From Nymphalis io (Eukaryota; Arthropoda; Insecta; Lepidoptera; Nymphalidae), in the NCBI RefSeq assembly GCF_905147045.1, contig NC_065918.1, positions 8,060,001 through 8,124,000 on the forward strand: 64,000 nt of DNA. Direction: 5' to 3'. Both the position numbers and the translations under genes were made by a program. This document shows positions 39,249 through 49,632 of this stretch, in pieces (the stretch's first letter is position 1; each line of letters opens with the position of its first letter). Below the pieces are notes generated by a model. That model worked only from the letters and a program-made list of their open reading frames with translations, was not told the DNA's origin and did no database searches.

Positions 39249-41547
39249 ATTTAGGTTTATGATATATAATTCAATGCTATATGTCATAAATCGAGTCAAT
39301 ATGAAAATTTTAGTCAAAATATCTTTACCTAAAGAATTTACCAGAATTAAATATTATCAAATACGAATAGAAGTGCTTACCTGAGCTCCTACCATGCCTT
39401 CCCTGAGACGAGGTAAATCAGTATGGGAATATTTTGAAATGGACCAGGGCGCCACCTGCGTGAGGTCAGTGTCCAGCTCGAATTCGTTGATCTGATTGCG
39501 CAGAAACTTACGAATGTTCCATGGTAAGTCGTTGTGCCTATTTAAATATACTATATGATTAAAAATAATATATATATATATATGTAGACGAAGATACATA
39601 ATAAGTAAACTATAATAATAGAACAATAAAATTAGTTACAGCTAGGCCTCCCTGACAATCACAAAAAATGCTTAGTTGATAAAATATAATGTAAAAAGTC
39701 TCATTAAGATATAAGACACGTTCTTAGGTAAGGAATAAGCTCCATACCTTCCCCTCAAAAGGAGGCCTTATCCCAGCAGTGGGACATTAACAGGCTGTTA
39801 CTGTACTGTTACTGTTTTAGGTAAGACAAAGCCTGTAGACAGTTTTGTGTGACGCAAGCGAGTAAACACTAAGAAGTTTAAACATATATCTATAAATACA
39901 CAATATTTTTAACCACCTTCAGAAAAGGAGGTTCTTAATTCTTATATATGTATATATGTATGTTCGCGTTCGTTACTTCATTAATATTTAAAAACTTTGT
40001 TAAGTTTATATTAAAACGTTTTTTCAGTCACATTTTATTGTTTAAAAATACTTATTAATCTTGGCTTGTTTGTAAGTATAACTTTCATATATTCTTTCAA
40101 ATTGTTCTCCTATCTTAAATGGTCCAAATGCTTGTATCACAAGTTATTCATACGTATATTTATAGAATTTTATTCTTTTTTATTGAAAAATTAACACATT
40201 GGTATTAGGAAATGGCAGGAGCTTCGAGGGAAAATAAAAAATAATATTTTATTCTAAATGTAGCGTTATTCAAGCCGCCAAAAATTGTGAATTTGAAATC
40301 GAATTTTGTAAGACAATACAACAGTATGTTAACGAAAAGAGCTATTTTTGTTCATAGGTCCAATTTTTACTATTTTGGTCCATTTTATATGGTTTCTAAT
40401 TAATTTCCTATAATTCTTTCATAAAAAAACAAAGTCGTTGTAACCCTTTTAATAATCAGTGAAAACTACTTAATTGACCACGAAAAAAAAATTTAGGTAT
40501 CTAAATTAAAAAAAAATCTTTGATTGAATAACTAGGTTTAATTTTTTTTGCACAATATATGTTATAGTTGAGGACACCGGTAAAGTATATTGTACGTGTT
40601 ATTGGTGTCTTAAGTAATTAAATTTATGAAATAAATTAATTAATTTATATTATATACTAATTGTTAACAAAAATATATTTTATTATTATTATATGTCCTG
40701 CAATATCACTAATCATTTGTGTAGTGTATTTTTTTTTTTTATAGAATAGGAAGGCGGATGAGCATACGGACCACCTGATGGTAAGTGGTCACCAACGCTC
40801 TTAGACATTGGCATTGTAAGAAATGTCAACCATCGCTTACATATCCAATGCGCCACCAACCTTGGGAACTAAGATTTTATGTCCCTTGTGCCTGTAATTA
40901 CACTGGCTCACTCACCCTTCAAACCGGAACACAACAATATCAAGTATTGCTGTTTTGCGGTAGAATATCTGATGAGTGGGTGGTACCTACCCAGACGAGC
41001 TTGCACAAAGCCCTACCACCAGTATTGTTTCGCGATAAAAAATGTAAGTAATAAATTACGATATTTGAAAAAAAAGTTAAATAGGAAATTAATTATATCA
41101 GATAACATATTTACTCATAATGAATAAAGTTACGAAAAACGAATTAATATTTAATGACTTAGCTAGAACTCTGTGTGACTTGCAACGAATAACATTACTT
41201 GGGAGTAATTAGTGAACGTAAAGTCAAAAGAAAATAAAAAAGAATAATTAATCAACAGATTACATTTGCCCTAATTACAGTTAGGTATTTCACAATATTT
41301 TAGTTGGAACATAAAAGTAATGTTTATTTTCATACTTTGCTAAGTGACACTATTCTTGACAACTTCTTTCTAGTTGGAAGGTCGTAAATTGTACTTTGTA
41401 TCGTATTTACCCGTCTGTAAGAGGGACTTCTTCAAGAATTTGCTTGGCAATTTCGAGTCGTTCCCGGTCATATGATGCGGCCGCGACGACAGCCGTCACT
41501 GCCAACAGGACGCAGGCTACGGCTCTTCTTTCATTGCGGTTCACCAT
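25419..41547 (-). CDS. Membrane (renal-type) dipeptidase, 10 coding exons
   Basis: Zinc-dependent exopeptidase of the peptidase M19 family (vertebrate DPEP1 relatives), which splits dipeptides. Join, on the minus strand: 41547-41411, 39537-39381, 33608-33476, 33288-33132, 32448-32394, 31107-30931, 30283-30199, 26637-26562, 26353-26215, 25529-25419. The join is 1227 nt, 408 residues, and every intron is GT-AG with matching phase. Residues 1-24 are a signal peptide (VACVLLAVTAVVAAA core). Expected zinc ligands are present: H47 and D49 (DGHNDLP), E162 (GIEGGHS), H230 (LSHVG) and H251 (FSHSS). The substrate-site H189 (THTCNTPW), R262 (RNVPDD) and D320/D322 (GGDFDGV) are also present. Possible N-glycosylation sites: NTT (234), NAT in exon 7, NCT in the tail. 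The C-terminal tail is acidic and lacks the hydrophobic end needed for a GPI anchor, so the product is probably secreted. Whether it is expressed cannot be seen here. Confidence 0.93.
25945..26015 (+). mobile_element. family B fragment, decayed
   Basis: GTTCCGGTTTCAAGGGTGAG followed by TGAGACTGT matches the middle of family B. It sits in the last intron of the dipeptidase gene. Confidence 0.6.
26215..26353 (-). CDS. dipeptidase exon 9
   Basis: Encodes VPRGLEDVSRYPELF through NMMRVMRQVEK, the conserved C-terminal helix region. Donor GAAAAG|GTAACT. Reading on into the intron would add 12 residues and a stop at 26176, which I take as a read-through and not the real end. Confidence 0.92.
26562..26637 (-). 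CDS. dipeptidase exon 8 (GGDFDG motif)
   Basis: Encodes HFHYIKRMIGADYVGVGGDF then DGVN. The Asp of GGDFDG contributes to the active site in this family. Acceptor TTTTTAG, donor AACAG|GTAAGT. Confidence 0.93.
27284..29209 (+). pseudogene. LINE ORF2 (reverse transcriptase), broken
   Basis: Carries remains of the RT: VPKKGDRSDPANYRP, FRPKRSTGDLL, the catalytic CYADDS box (about 28267) and the C-terminal domain (LQRRAIRIIGDVK). A stop replaces the Glu in the KVMER motif (about 27850), and frameshifts and deletions disable it. It does keep a sense codon (TAC) where the 50-53 kb copy has a stop. Confidence 0.88.
27284..29220 (+). mobile_element. CR1/Jockey-like LINE, 5'-truncated and deleted
   Basis: A plus-strand copy of the same LINE as 49639-52806, lying antisense in intron 7 of the dipeptidase gene. 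Homology starts at about 27284, equivalent to 50556 of the other copy, near the start of the linker between endonuclease and reverse transcriptase. About 335 bases are missing at 27634. About 17 more are missing near 28648, between repeated ACAA motifs. It ends with the ACCACTTACCATCAGGTGG hairpin (29162-29180) and a poly-A-rich tail. No clear TSD. Confidence 0.93.
30199..30283 (-). CDS. dipeptidase exon 7
   Basis: Encodes KENGGLIMVNFFPDF then VKCSPNATLSDVA, matching the GGVVMVNF strand of the family. Acceptor CTACAG, donor GCTG|GTAATT (phase 1). Confidence 0.9.
30451..30620 (-). mobile_element. SINE family A, 5' part, decayed
   Basis: Reads on the minus strand with a B-box-like TTTCAAACCCGGGCAAGTGC and the TAATTTGT...ATTTATCTCGTG block. 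Located in intron 6 of the dipeptidase gene. Confidence 0.55.
30680..30845 (+). mobile_element. SINE family A, middle part, decayed
   Basis: GTGCTTAATGTGATTACAATTCATCTC followed by GAAATTCTGTCACATATTACC matches the family A body in the opposite orientation to the piece just to its left. The 3' tail is missing or unrecognisable. Confidence 0.6.
30931..31107 (-). CDS. dipeptidase exon 6 (two zinc histidines)
   Basis: Encodes KVVREMNRLGMLIDLSHVG through RNVPDDIIQAL, with zinc ligands H230 and H251 and the substrate-site R262. It starts and ends in phase 0. The codons reading past CTG|GTAAAA are intron. Confidence 0.94.
31343..31718 (-). mobile_element. SINE family C, complete, with TSD
   Basis: On the minus strand: tRNA-like head (AGTGCCTCGTTAGTCTAGTGG, B-box GGGTTCAAATCCCAGG), body, and tail ending CCAAAATCGGTCTGGAGGAC. 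TAATAAATA flanks both ends (31334-31342 and 31719-31727). It lies in intron 5 of the dipeptidase gene. Its 3' part forms an unusually perfect hairpin (see findings). Confidence 0.88.
32394..32448 (-). CDS. dipeptidase exon 5 (55 bp)
   Basis: Encodes ADSANEPPAVNGLTEFGE, the loop after NTPW and the GLTEFG motif. The first base completes the Trp195 codon. Too short to stand out as an open frame; found by following the required phase. Donor GAGAG|GTAAGA. Confidence 0.9.
33132..33288 (-). CDS. dipeptidase exon 4 (bridging glutamate)
   Basis: Encodes ILEAHSARPRKIASL, then GIEGGHS with the zinc-bridging E162, and RYMTLTHTCNTPW with H189. Donor CCGTG|GTTAGT, acceptor TTTGGTGCAG. Confidence 0.94.
33476..33608 (-). 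CDS. dipeptidase exon 3
   Basis: Encodes FWSAFVPCATQNKDAV through LATSVT, continuing GAQFWSAF, a conserved strand of the barrel. Acceptor TCGTTTCAG, donor ACAG|GTGAGA, phase 1 at its end. Confidence 0.93.
33716..33815 (+). repeat. dispersed repeat family G, copy 2
   Basis: CACTAATTTATCTCTTTCTGTCATTATT...ATTCGAAAAAAGAAGATATA, ending CCCGCTAAACAACGTTTAT, matches the copies at 7.2 kb and 63.1 kb. Intron 2 of the dipeptidase gene. Confidence 0.6.
33816..37760. other. AT-rich intron sequence
   Basis: Part of dipeptidase intron 2. Contains a possible decayed SINE A scrap at about 34590-34650, a TTA-repeat run and a decayed family B-like patch near 36190-36300. No exon supported. Confidence 0.45.
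35390..35415. repeat. (TTA)n microsatellite
   Basis: About eight to nine perfect TTA units. Confidence 0.9.
37766..37963 (-). CDS. possible first exon of a small secreted protein
   Basis: From ATG at 37963-37961 the frame reads MSRLYSLFMCCIFLEI, a plausible signal peptide, then a polar stretch (VDGKKIDSPAPHQHAIKTI, ELQNVYRKDR) with more mixed codons than the surrounding AT-rich DNA. A TATAAAA box stands 33-39 bases upstream (38002-37996). The last codons (VIILYIIIV) look like intron read-through, perhaps after GACCGC|GTTATT. It lies inside dipeptidase intron 2 on the same strand. I recognise no family and cannot locate a second exon with confidence. Confidence 0.25.
   Translation of the reverse strand: MSRLYSLFMCCIFLEIQLNVKVDGKKIDSPAPHQHAIKTITDERYIELQNVYRKDRVIILYIIIV
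38229..38525 (-). mobile_element. SINE family C, internally deleted
   Basis: Minus-strand copy running from GACTGCCTCGTTGG to CCAATATCTCTGGAGGAC. The tRNA-related head is shortened (B-box GGGTTCAAATCCCAGG kept) and the tail has lost bases. Flanks are only loosely similar (AAGTAATAATG versus AAGTATAATG). It lies in dipeptidase intron 2. Confidence 0.8.
39185..39246. repeat. (TA)n microsatellite
   Basis: About 31 uninterrupted TA units, 140 bases downstream (in gene direction) of dipeptidase exon 2. The repeating IY open frame across it is an artefact. Confidence 0.95.
39381..39537 (-). CDS. dipeptidase exon 2 (HND zinc motif)
   Basis: Encodes HNDLPWNIRKF through REGMVGAQ. H47 and D49 are the first two zinc ligands. 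Acceptor AAATAG, donor CAG|GTAAGC. Confidence 0.93.
39730..39830 (+). mobile_element. SINE family A, 3' fragment
   Basis: GGAATAAGCTCCATACCTTC followed by AAAAGGAGGCC, then CCCAGCAGTGGGACATTAACAGG and a short TTACTG-type tail. Dipeptidase intron 1. Confidence 0.8.
40729..41022 (-). mobile_element. SINE-like family B, complete copy
   Basis: Minus-strand copy with poly-A tail (poly-T at 40729-40740) and head CTGGTGGTAGGGCTT at 41022. The shared hairpin at 40771-40789 is identical to the LINE's. It lies in dipeptidase intron 1, in the sense orientation of the gene. Confidence 0.87.
41411..41547 (-). CDS. dipeptidase exon 1 (signal peptide, start codon)
   Basis: ATG at 41547-41545, then the signal peptide and the mature start SYDRERLEIAKQ. 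It ends in GACGG|GTAAAT (phase 2), so the HxD motif is completed across the splice (G|HND). An acceptor-like TTAACAG stands 6 bases upstream of the ATG at 41553, suggesting a spliced 5' leader. Confidence 0.9.
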
Positions 41548-41984
41548 TCTCACTGTTAACAATTCAGAGACTAAAATTATTAATTTGTTCAGTTATAATA
41601 TAAATGTTTTATCAATGGGGGCGTTACTATGAATCGATTACAGTTCAACTATAGTTGATAACAATTTGAGCAAAAATGACAAAAATATGAAAGGTATGCT
41701 ATGTTTATTAATTTTTATTATTGTTTTTTTCAATTTCTTTCTACGGAATTGTTTGCGGTAAATAAAAGTCTGAACGGCCAAAATGTTATAATAAATTTAC
41801 AATTATAATAATATTAAGATAATCTTACTAATATCTTAATCTATTTAACTATTATGAGATAAATCTACATTACTCACAAATCGCAAATGAAAACTTACTT
41901 AATTATGAATATTTTTTCAATGTTAATATATTTGCAAATAATGAATAAGCCGGATAAGGTTACTTATTAACAACAGCGCCGCAG

Positions 41985-42095
41985 GCAAATGGGGCCACGG
42001 GCCTGGTGTGTGGTCACCATTATTAAAAGAAGGTATCAATAGTCTTTAAGCCATTTTTCATTCATTACACTAGTTCACTCTTATACCTGTATAGG
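41985..42095 (-). mobile_element. family B-like remnant
   Basis: GTGTGGTCACCATTATTAAAAG and CATTACACTAGTTCACTC resemble the family B body with many changes. Confidence 0.4.
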
Positions 42096-43054
42096 CTTAG
42101 CAGATATCCAAACCTATGTGGATTATAGTCTTGCGCAATTCCACTTTTTTCAATGAACAAATATTTGTTGTTATTATATTATTATTTTTTTAATAAAAAA
42201 GCTAATAGAGAGTGGGAGTGTGAGTGAAAGGGCATGTGACCAATGCGTCTTTACATTTACTAATTATCCGATACGACTGTGGCGCTACATAGCATTTATG
42301 TCAAGTACCTATAACAAATGTACCTATAACAACTCAAACGGATAAACAATGCAAAACGCAAAAATAGCATTATTATTATTTAAAAGATTTCATACCATTT
42401 CTAACTCAGTCGATTCTGTAACACATAACTTTGACATGACATTGTTCAGAAAGATGACGCCCCCCCGTTTAGGCGTAATTCAGCCATGTACAGAATATTA
42501 TCGCCAATTTACCGTGTAATGGGGATTGCGATTGGGCTATTATTTATCGGTATTGCTATTTATGACAGCAGCTGCTATTCAGTAACAAATTTCTAAATTC
42601 TTAGCACATTATTTATTTTAATTAACATTATTTTCTTTGCATATGTAACGTAATATGAGTGTGATATTCTTCTTTGTTTTATTACTATAGTGACTTGTTA
42701 CGTTACTTTAAATCTTGGTCCGTAATTGGTTTTGTAATAAAAATTCTTTACATTACAAGCGTGTGGGGTGGTGCCACTAAGGTTAGCTGCATTTCTACAT
42801 TGAATCGTAATTTAATACAACCAGTATAGCGCTAAGCGATCTTTTCTCCCATATCCAGGCAGCTACCGAGTATTATTATATCTGACAGCATTACTTATTT
42901 TATTTAGATGTATATGATGATTTCAAAATCTGCTTAAATATGAATTACTGATAGACCAAATGAAAGACATAAAAACGGCATTTTCATATAACATTTATAC
43001 ATTTATATTATTTTTAAAATTTACTTGCTACCCATCCTTAGTTATTATTTTAAA

Positions 43055-43270
43055 TATTTTTCTCAGCTTATCGCCGTCTACTGCTGGACGAAAGTCCACA
43101 TAGAACGCCTTGTAATATATATTTTTTTAATATTGAAAAAAAAAAACGCCAACAATCCCGATCTTGGGCAGCCCTCATTCATCCCGTACCTGCCACCTTT
43201 TTCAAATCGTCGGTTCACTTTGTCGCAGGGTGTTCTACACTACGTTTGCTTAAGCGTGGTCTCCACTCTA
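43055..43270 (+). repeat. dispersed repeat family D, decayed
   Basis: CAGCTTATCGCCGTCTACTGCTGGACGAAAG and, further on, CGATCTTGGGCAGCCC are typical of a widespread lepidopteran retroposon-derived repeat. Related short pieces lie at 45420-45475 and 57303-57340. The 94-codon open frame is incidental. Confidence 0.55.
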
Positions 43271-45087
43271 ACATTTATAATTTTAAGGTATTTGCAAAGG
43301 AAAAATTAAGGTCATTAATAATTTCAATACACATCTATAAATAGTACAAAGTTGCTAAGTTCCTCGTTCTGTATCTCCACTAACTTCTACTAAGCCACGC
43401 AACGGATTTTGACACGGTTTTCGCTTATAGAAAGAGCATTAAACGTGGATGTGTTATATAGTATATTCTTAATAATCTTCGACCGAATGTATTAATTCCT
43501 TGTGCCGGAACATATTTAAAAAAGTAATTTTCACTTCTGGTCTAAGAATATGTATAATATGTAAATATTTTGCACAAAATGGCTGAACTATACTTACTAG
43601 AAACGTTTTAACTCTTCAAAACAAAAATAAAAAAATTACTAACCGTTTGAGTGGAATTTCAAAAAACTATGCAATACATGTTTATCAAGTCAATCAAGAA
43701 ACACAAATCGTAAATTTCAAGCAGATCACTTTCTTTTCATTTTTATACTAATGTTTCCACACCTATTCTCCTGTTTGAGGTTGAACTTCTATATAAATAC
43801 GTAAGAATATTTAAATAATAAATATTATTCTTTTTACTTAAAAAATAACGGAGTCACTATATAAACTTTTAATCCCTTGTTACTCTCTTAGGGGGTAGAT
43901 TTTCAAAAACACTCGCTGAAATACGTATTTATTTATTTATTACCAGAAGCTTGTTTGTGAATGTTTTTCGGGTTTTCATACAACCGTTCATTCCTTATTT
44001 TAACACTGTTGGGGTGTAATTTTCAGAAATCCTTCCTTAGTGGGTATTTACATCAGAAAATGTATCAATTGTTAAAATTTCAAGTTTTTAACCCCTGTGG
44101 TTTAGGCTCTGTATTGATGAATCAGTTAGGACAAGTCATTACATATGCATAGAAGATATTGTTAAGACTGGAATTTAAAGTCCCTCCAATTGTTATATAT
44201 TTACTGCTGTACATCAAACTTACGTCATATGTTTTGTTTCTTTACACTCGGAAACTACAAATTCTATATGCAATTTTCATATGAATTGTATTTTTTGCTT
44301 TAGAACGGACATAATATGCTATACAATATGTTAATATTTAATTGTTTGATATTTATTTTAAATATGGTTTAATATGTCCACGTAGTCGAAGAGAAAATTG
44401 TCGATCTAGGCTGTTATAAAGCGAACGCGAAATTATAAAAGTTAAACATAAACTTTGTATAAGAGTTTTGTAGATCTCCAAAATGTCTACAAAACAGTCA
44501 ATGATAGCACATACCTATCTTTTATTGATAATCTACTGTAACCATTGTAATTATTTTGTTAACTGTATTTTTAAACGAGAAGAAAAAATAATGGCACCTA
44601 TAGTTTAGTTTTCAGAGAAGTTTAAATAATAATCAAAATAAATAACATATTACTTTTAAACGCTTCATGTTGATAAATTTTGCTAACATTAACACTTTGC
44701 AAACCAGCAATTTTACTAATATTACGAGATATTTAAATAAACACATGAAAAAATAATTTTTAGAATGCACTTATATTATTTGTAAATACTACATAAATTA
44801 TCCTCATTGTAATCATATTATTATCCTCATTAATTTCCACGATACTTAAATTATTTGTACTTTTAACGATTTCATTGTAAATTGGACAGTCACTTCTGGG
44901 AACACTGGAATGGTGTACATGTGAAGCGGGTCTAATTCTAGGATTAAGTACTAACATAGTTTAAGCATTCGTTACTAATCTATTTAATTTTAATTATTTA
45001 TTTTAATTTATTTGTTATTATTTTTTAATTTTATTTGAATTTAATGTTAATTTTAATTTAATATGGATTGTTTAATCTGAAATAAAG

Positions 45088-45114
45088 TATTATTATTATT
45101 ATTATTATTATTAT
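45088..45114. repeat. (ATT)n microsatellite
   Basis: About nine ATT units. Confidence 0.9.
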
Positions 45115-45419
45115 ATTAAAATTAGCATGTCAGTGACGAGAAGCCACAAGTCTGTCCCCTACGATGAACCAGGACAACACGAAAGAAGTTTTTACTTCAA
45201 AAACTATGTACTATGCTTTAGGCATATATTATATAATGCCTCTAGCACTGTATAGTATGACAAATAGATCAATTAAGGAGTCATAAAAAAACCATGGGAT
45301 AAAACATTTTTACCTGTACGAAGTTGCGACAGGCACCAAGTATATACATAAACATAAACAAATATAAACAAATAAATATTACAACATAACTATAAATATT
45401 ACATAAATATAAACAAATC

Positions 45420-45770
45420 ATCATCATATTCAGTCCACATTAATCCACTGCTGGACATACGACTTCCGGTCCTGTGCTAATCGCTTTTCTAAGCTGATTG
45501 TTTAATTGAGAGAGAAATGGGGCTTTTGACGGCGAACTGGTGGGAGATAGCGATGCTGCATGTTTCAGTATCAATATTTTACGCCAGTATGCCGTTAGAA
45601 ACTCAATTCCGAGTCACATCTTCTAGTGGTCCTTCCCGGTAACTGCTGCTCACCAGTTTCTCTCTTTGTGGGAGGAGCTGGTGAGGAACAGGCCAACGTG
45701 ACAGGATGACTCACCAAGCCGCCTGGCAAGCGTGGCATTTTAAGGCTAAAAACCCCTCATATAAACAAAT
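45420..45770 (+). repeat. mixed decayed repeats (family D piece plus unknown)
   Basis: CAGTCCACATTAATCCACTGC followed by TGGACATACGACTTCCGG is a family D piece. It is followed by about 250 bases of higher G+C (GGGAGGAGCTGGTGAGGAACAGG region) of unknown origin. Confidence 0.4.
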
Positions 45771-46021
45771 GCTGATATTTAATTAGAATCGATCCAAGCA
45801 ATCTGAGGTTTGAACTGTGCAATTTCCAACAACGTATTTTTTGCAAACAGCTTTAGCAGTTTCAAATATACTTTTTACTTACGAAAATGTTTTCAATTAA
45901 TCAGATAATTATTTTGACAAGAATTATATACAATGTGAAAATTTATTATCTATTAATTTATGTATCTTGTGATTTATTGTGTCCCAATGATAATTTGTTG
46001 ATAGCAGCCGGTAACGCAATA

Positions 46022-46043
46022 GAACTCTCATCGATGAGAGTTC
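46022..46043. repeat. perfect 22-bp palindrome
   Basis: Self-complementary around GAACTCTCATC|GATGAGAGTTC. Confidence 0.95.
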
Positions 46044-46335
46044 AGATTAAAGGAAATTTAATAAAAATAACTTGAAAGTTTCAGAAACTAGTCTGTGAAA
46101 CAGGCCATGTTGACACCATAATACACTATTTAGTAACAGCGCGATTACAAAACTTCAATTTTTACTAAGTTTTTACTGACTTGCTTTGGTTTGGTTAATT
46201 GGAGGGTCTGTGAAAATGAAATGATGAATTTGATTTTTAATAAACTTTCTGACCAGTTACACTCAAGCTGTTAACATTTAATTTTGAATATAGCTCAAGG
46301 ATAAGTATTGACAGAAATATTAAATAAAATGTAAA

Positions 46336-46375
46336 CAAACAAATTGAATATATCACAATATATTCAATTTGTTTG
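46336..46375. repeat. perfect hairpin, 17-bp stem
   Basis: Arms CAAACAAATTGAATATA and its reverse complement are separated by six bases. Confidence 0.95.
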
Positions 46376-46429
46376 CTATAATTATTTCTACAAGTGTTAA
46401 ACGTAATATTATGTACTTCTACGAAATGC

Positions 46430-46455
46430 ACATCAAATCCCTAGGGATTTGATGT
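46430..46455. repeat. perfect 26-bp palindrome
   Basis: Half-site ACATCAAATCCCT followed directly by its reverse complement. Confidence 0.95.
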
Positions 46456-47694
46456 CGCTCGTTATTTCGCTTTTGTAATACCATTCTCAAATTTCCCCTA
46501 AAATTTGATTTTTAAATAAAACTCGACGCAAACGCTTAACGTCGTTTTATTGGGACCTTTTTGGTACATATAGGCTTATATTTTATATTTATATCACCCC
46601 TGTATGTATGTCTTATTAACATCTGTTTTTATTTATTTTATTCCAAATTAATTTCTTTTAATAAAGATCAATTGCGATATTTTATAATTGCCGGGCTACG
46701 TAATTTTTTAACCGACGAATACATAAGGAATCTACTCACTAATTGAATTATAATTATAAGCATTAAATAAATTAATTATGTACAATAATTTTAGTTATAC
46801 AATACTAAGTAATAATAATAAATTCAGCTTCTTTCTATTAATCATTTATTATCAATTCAGTCTCAGTGTTGGTTTACGATAGGTTTTTATTAAATATCAT
46901 ATTAATTGAAATAAAAAAAAAATAATATTATTTTTAATCTGAAATTTCACGAAAAACTACGAAGCATGTTTAGATTTTTTTCTCTGTTTTTAGTAGTTAA
47001 TATCTTATAATAATAATTGCGTATGTTTTGTTCAATTGTTAGTTATGTTCAAGACTACAAAATAATAAAATTCAAAACAATAAACAAAAGATTATTCGCT
47101 GACAAAAAAGTGCTATGCACATTGCTTTAAGATTCTCAATGGTCTACATAAACAAATACTACAATTGGCGGTATTGTCAATAAGAAACCCCTTTAGGAAG
47201 TTCGGCTCTTTAAGCGTTTTATTTTATGGCACCCTCGAGGCAGTACGAGCTAAACTCAAGCTACAGCATCTATGCTATCTAAATGCTAATTTTCAAGGAT
47301 TATGGCTTTAAAATTTAGTTGGAAACTTTACATCTTTATTGAAGAAGTCACCTCAGATTTGTTGTTACAATAAGTTAGGACATCACCGATACTTTTTTTC
47401 GTTCTGAAAATATTTCGTAAATTTCAACTGCATTGCATAAAGTTTAACGCTCTTTTTAATTGGTGGTATTTTAACTTTATCTACGTTTTGGTTTAAACTC
47501 GAACTACGTGGATGTAGTTGTTTTATGAAATTGTGGATTTGTATTTTAATTGTTTAACTATTATTTTAGCGTTTACATTTGAAAGAACAAAAAAAACCAT
47601 ATTCAGTTATTATGTGTAATTTTTTATGTAGAGCTTAAACGGAATTGTTAATTCCAATATGGAACAGCATATTCATTCAGTATTATATACTATC

Positions 47695-47965
47695 TAGTAA
47701 TATTATAAATTTGTAAATTTGTATGTACGAATGTTTCTTACTCAATCAAAAACGACTGAAGGGTGGATAAAATTTGGCACACAGTTTATAACTCGACTTA
47801 ATACGTAGGATTTTATTATCAGAGTAAATGAAACGGTTTAACGATTCTTATCAATATAAATAAATTTATATTAATGCTATATTATATTATTCTACTAGTT
47901 CTATACTGCGCCATCCTACTTATATTATAAACAAGCTTCAGCTGGCGACTTCCTTGCGTAGACTT
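47695..47965 (+). repeat. degenerate dispersed repeat (lepidopteran type)
   Basis: AAACGACTGAAGGGTGGATAAAATTTGGCACACAG resembles the common '...gaagggatttggatgaaatttggcac' repeat of moths and butterflies. Confidence 0.45.
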
Positions 47966-49019
47966 ATTAATTAGATCTTCATCATTAATACAATTCAATA
48001 TATGAAACAAGAATTGTTTTTAGAATAGAAATGTATGATATCGTTGCCTCTCTTTAGGATATTTATAAACAAAACAAAAGGTGTTTCGGATTCTCTTGTT
48101 TGTTTTGTGATTAGTTGTAAATTCATTAGTGAAGTATGACTTACTTCTGTTGTTTTCAAAATTATATCTGCGTTTTAAGAGAAAAATTTAGTAAAAACGA
48201 CGGTTAAATTTCCAGATAAGTATTCTTTACTTTTATGCATTACATTTATATTCATATTTATTTTTATGCAGTGAATAGTTGTTTTAGAGATCCTGCACAC
48301 GATTTACCTTTGATTATGACAGGGAATCATTTGCAAAGCAACAATCACACCTGCATATAAAAGAGTTAACCACAATATTTGATATGCAATCTATGATAGT
48401 TAATGTTAAGTAGCGCTTTGATTTCGAATAAAATATTTTCTATAATCATGTTCTGCAAATATGTAACAAGAAACTCTACTTAATAACAAAAAAAGTGAAC
48501 ATCCTTCGACCAAAAATAATAAATCGATAGGTATGTATATTATATTAGTGTTTACTTGTGTTGAAACTTCGTAGATGGTAGATAGATCAGTTGTGGTCAT
48601 AGATTTACGGTTTAATCTACGTCCTGCTTTCACTACGCTTAATGTTTTTTTTTCAATTCCATCCTCGTGTCAATAAGTCGGCAAATTTAATTAAAATCAA
48701 TTCATATTGCATACGCTTTAATTGCATGACTATCAACGAACCGTTACTTCGTTAAATGAAGTTAAAAACTAGAGTCAAGCCATATAAAAATAATAATAAA
48801 TCTGATAATGGCATGCAAACATCAATATAGGGGAAAATGTATTATTTACAAATAACTAGCCGTAACTATATTTTATGAAACGTATGCATGTTGTATTTAT
48901 TTAAAGGCTCTAGATTGCGTTATTACAAGCTTTTATTTAGCTTCACGCATGTTGGTTACAAGGTGTTCTGTTTTTAAGCCGGTTCTACAACTCTTCTTCT
49001 TCTTCGAGTGCCACTCCGA

Positions 49020-49632
49020 CTAGCGAAGCTTGGGAGTCAGCTTTAAATACTCCTTCTTGTTCTTCGCGAGGCGAAAGAGTTCAGCAGCACTCGCGATTCC
49101 CGTCCATTCACGGATGTTGCGCAGCCAAGACTTTTTTCTGCGCCCAACAGCTCCCCTTCCGGCAACTTTTCCCATCATAATGAATTGCAAAAGTTCATAT
49201 CTTTCATGCCTAAGCACGTGTCCGAGATATGCAACTTTTTTCTTCTTGACAGTCTCCAAAAGTTGCCGTTTTTGGTTGACGCGTCGCAGAATTTCCACGT
49301 TCGAGACTTTTTGAGTCCAACTAATGGACAACATACGTCTATATGCCCACATCTCGAAAGCTTCTATACGTTTTTTGAGCTCTTCTTTAATTGTCGACGT
49401 CTCGCATACGTAAAGAAGTATAGGCCATATGTAACAATGTAGGAGTCGTATGCGCACAGGGATCTTAAGTCTGCGATCGCAGAGTACTTTTTTCAACGTG
49501 CAGAAGGCACTTCGAGCTATTTCGATGCGAGTCTTTACCTCCTGTTCACAGCTCCAGGTGTCATTAAGCCATGTCCCCAGATATTTGTACTTGCGAACCT
49601 TCTCAATTTTTTGGCCTGCTACAATGATAGCA
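49020..49632 (-). pseudogene. RTE reverse transcriptase, C-terminal part
   Basis: Encodes AGQKIEKVRKYKYLGTWLND onward through RRMLSISWTQKVSNVEIL and ends KKEYLKLTPKLR and a stop. This is the typical C-terminal half of RTE/BovB proteins (often annotated 'craniofacial development protein 2-like'). The frame is open for about 200 codons but has no start of its own, being the back half of the split gene. Confidence 0.9.

Larger units (their letters stand above)
41548..48981. other. AT-rich stretch, probable dipeptidase 5' intron
   Basis: No exon supported between the start-codon exon and the RTE insertion. Holds scattered decayed repeats, a TTA run and a group of palindromes, listed separately. 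Confidence 0.45.

Noticed and set aside
39027..39317. Open frame rich in IYIYIY on the minus strand
   Set aside because: It is a translation of the TA microsatellite; the same applies to 55109-55318.
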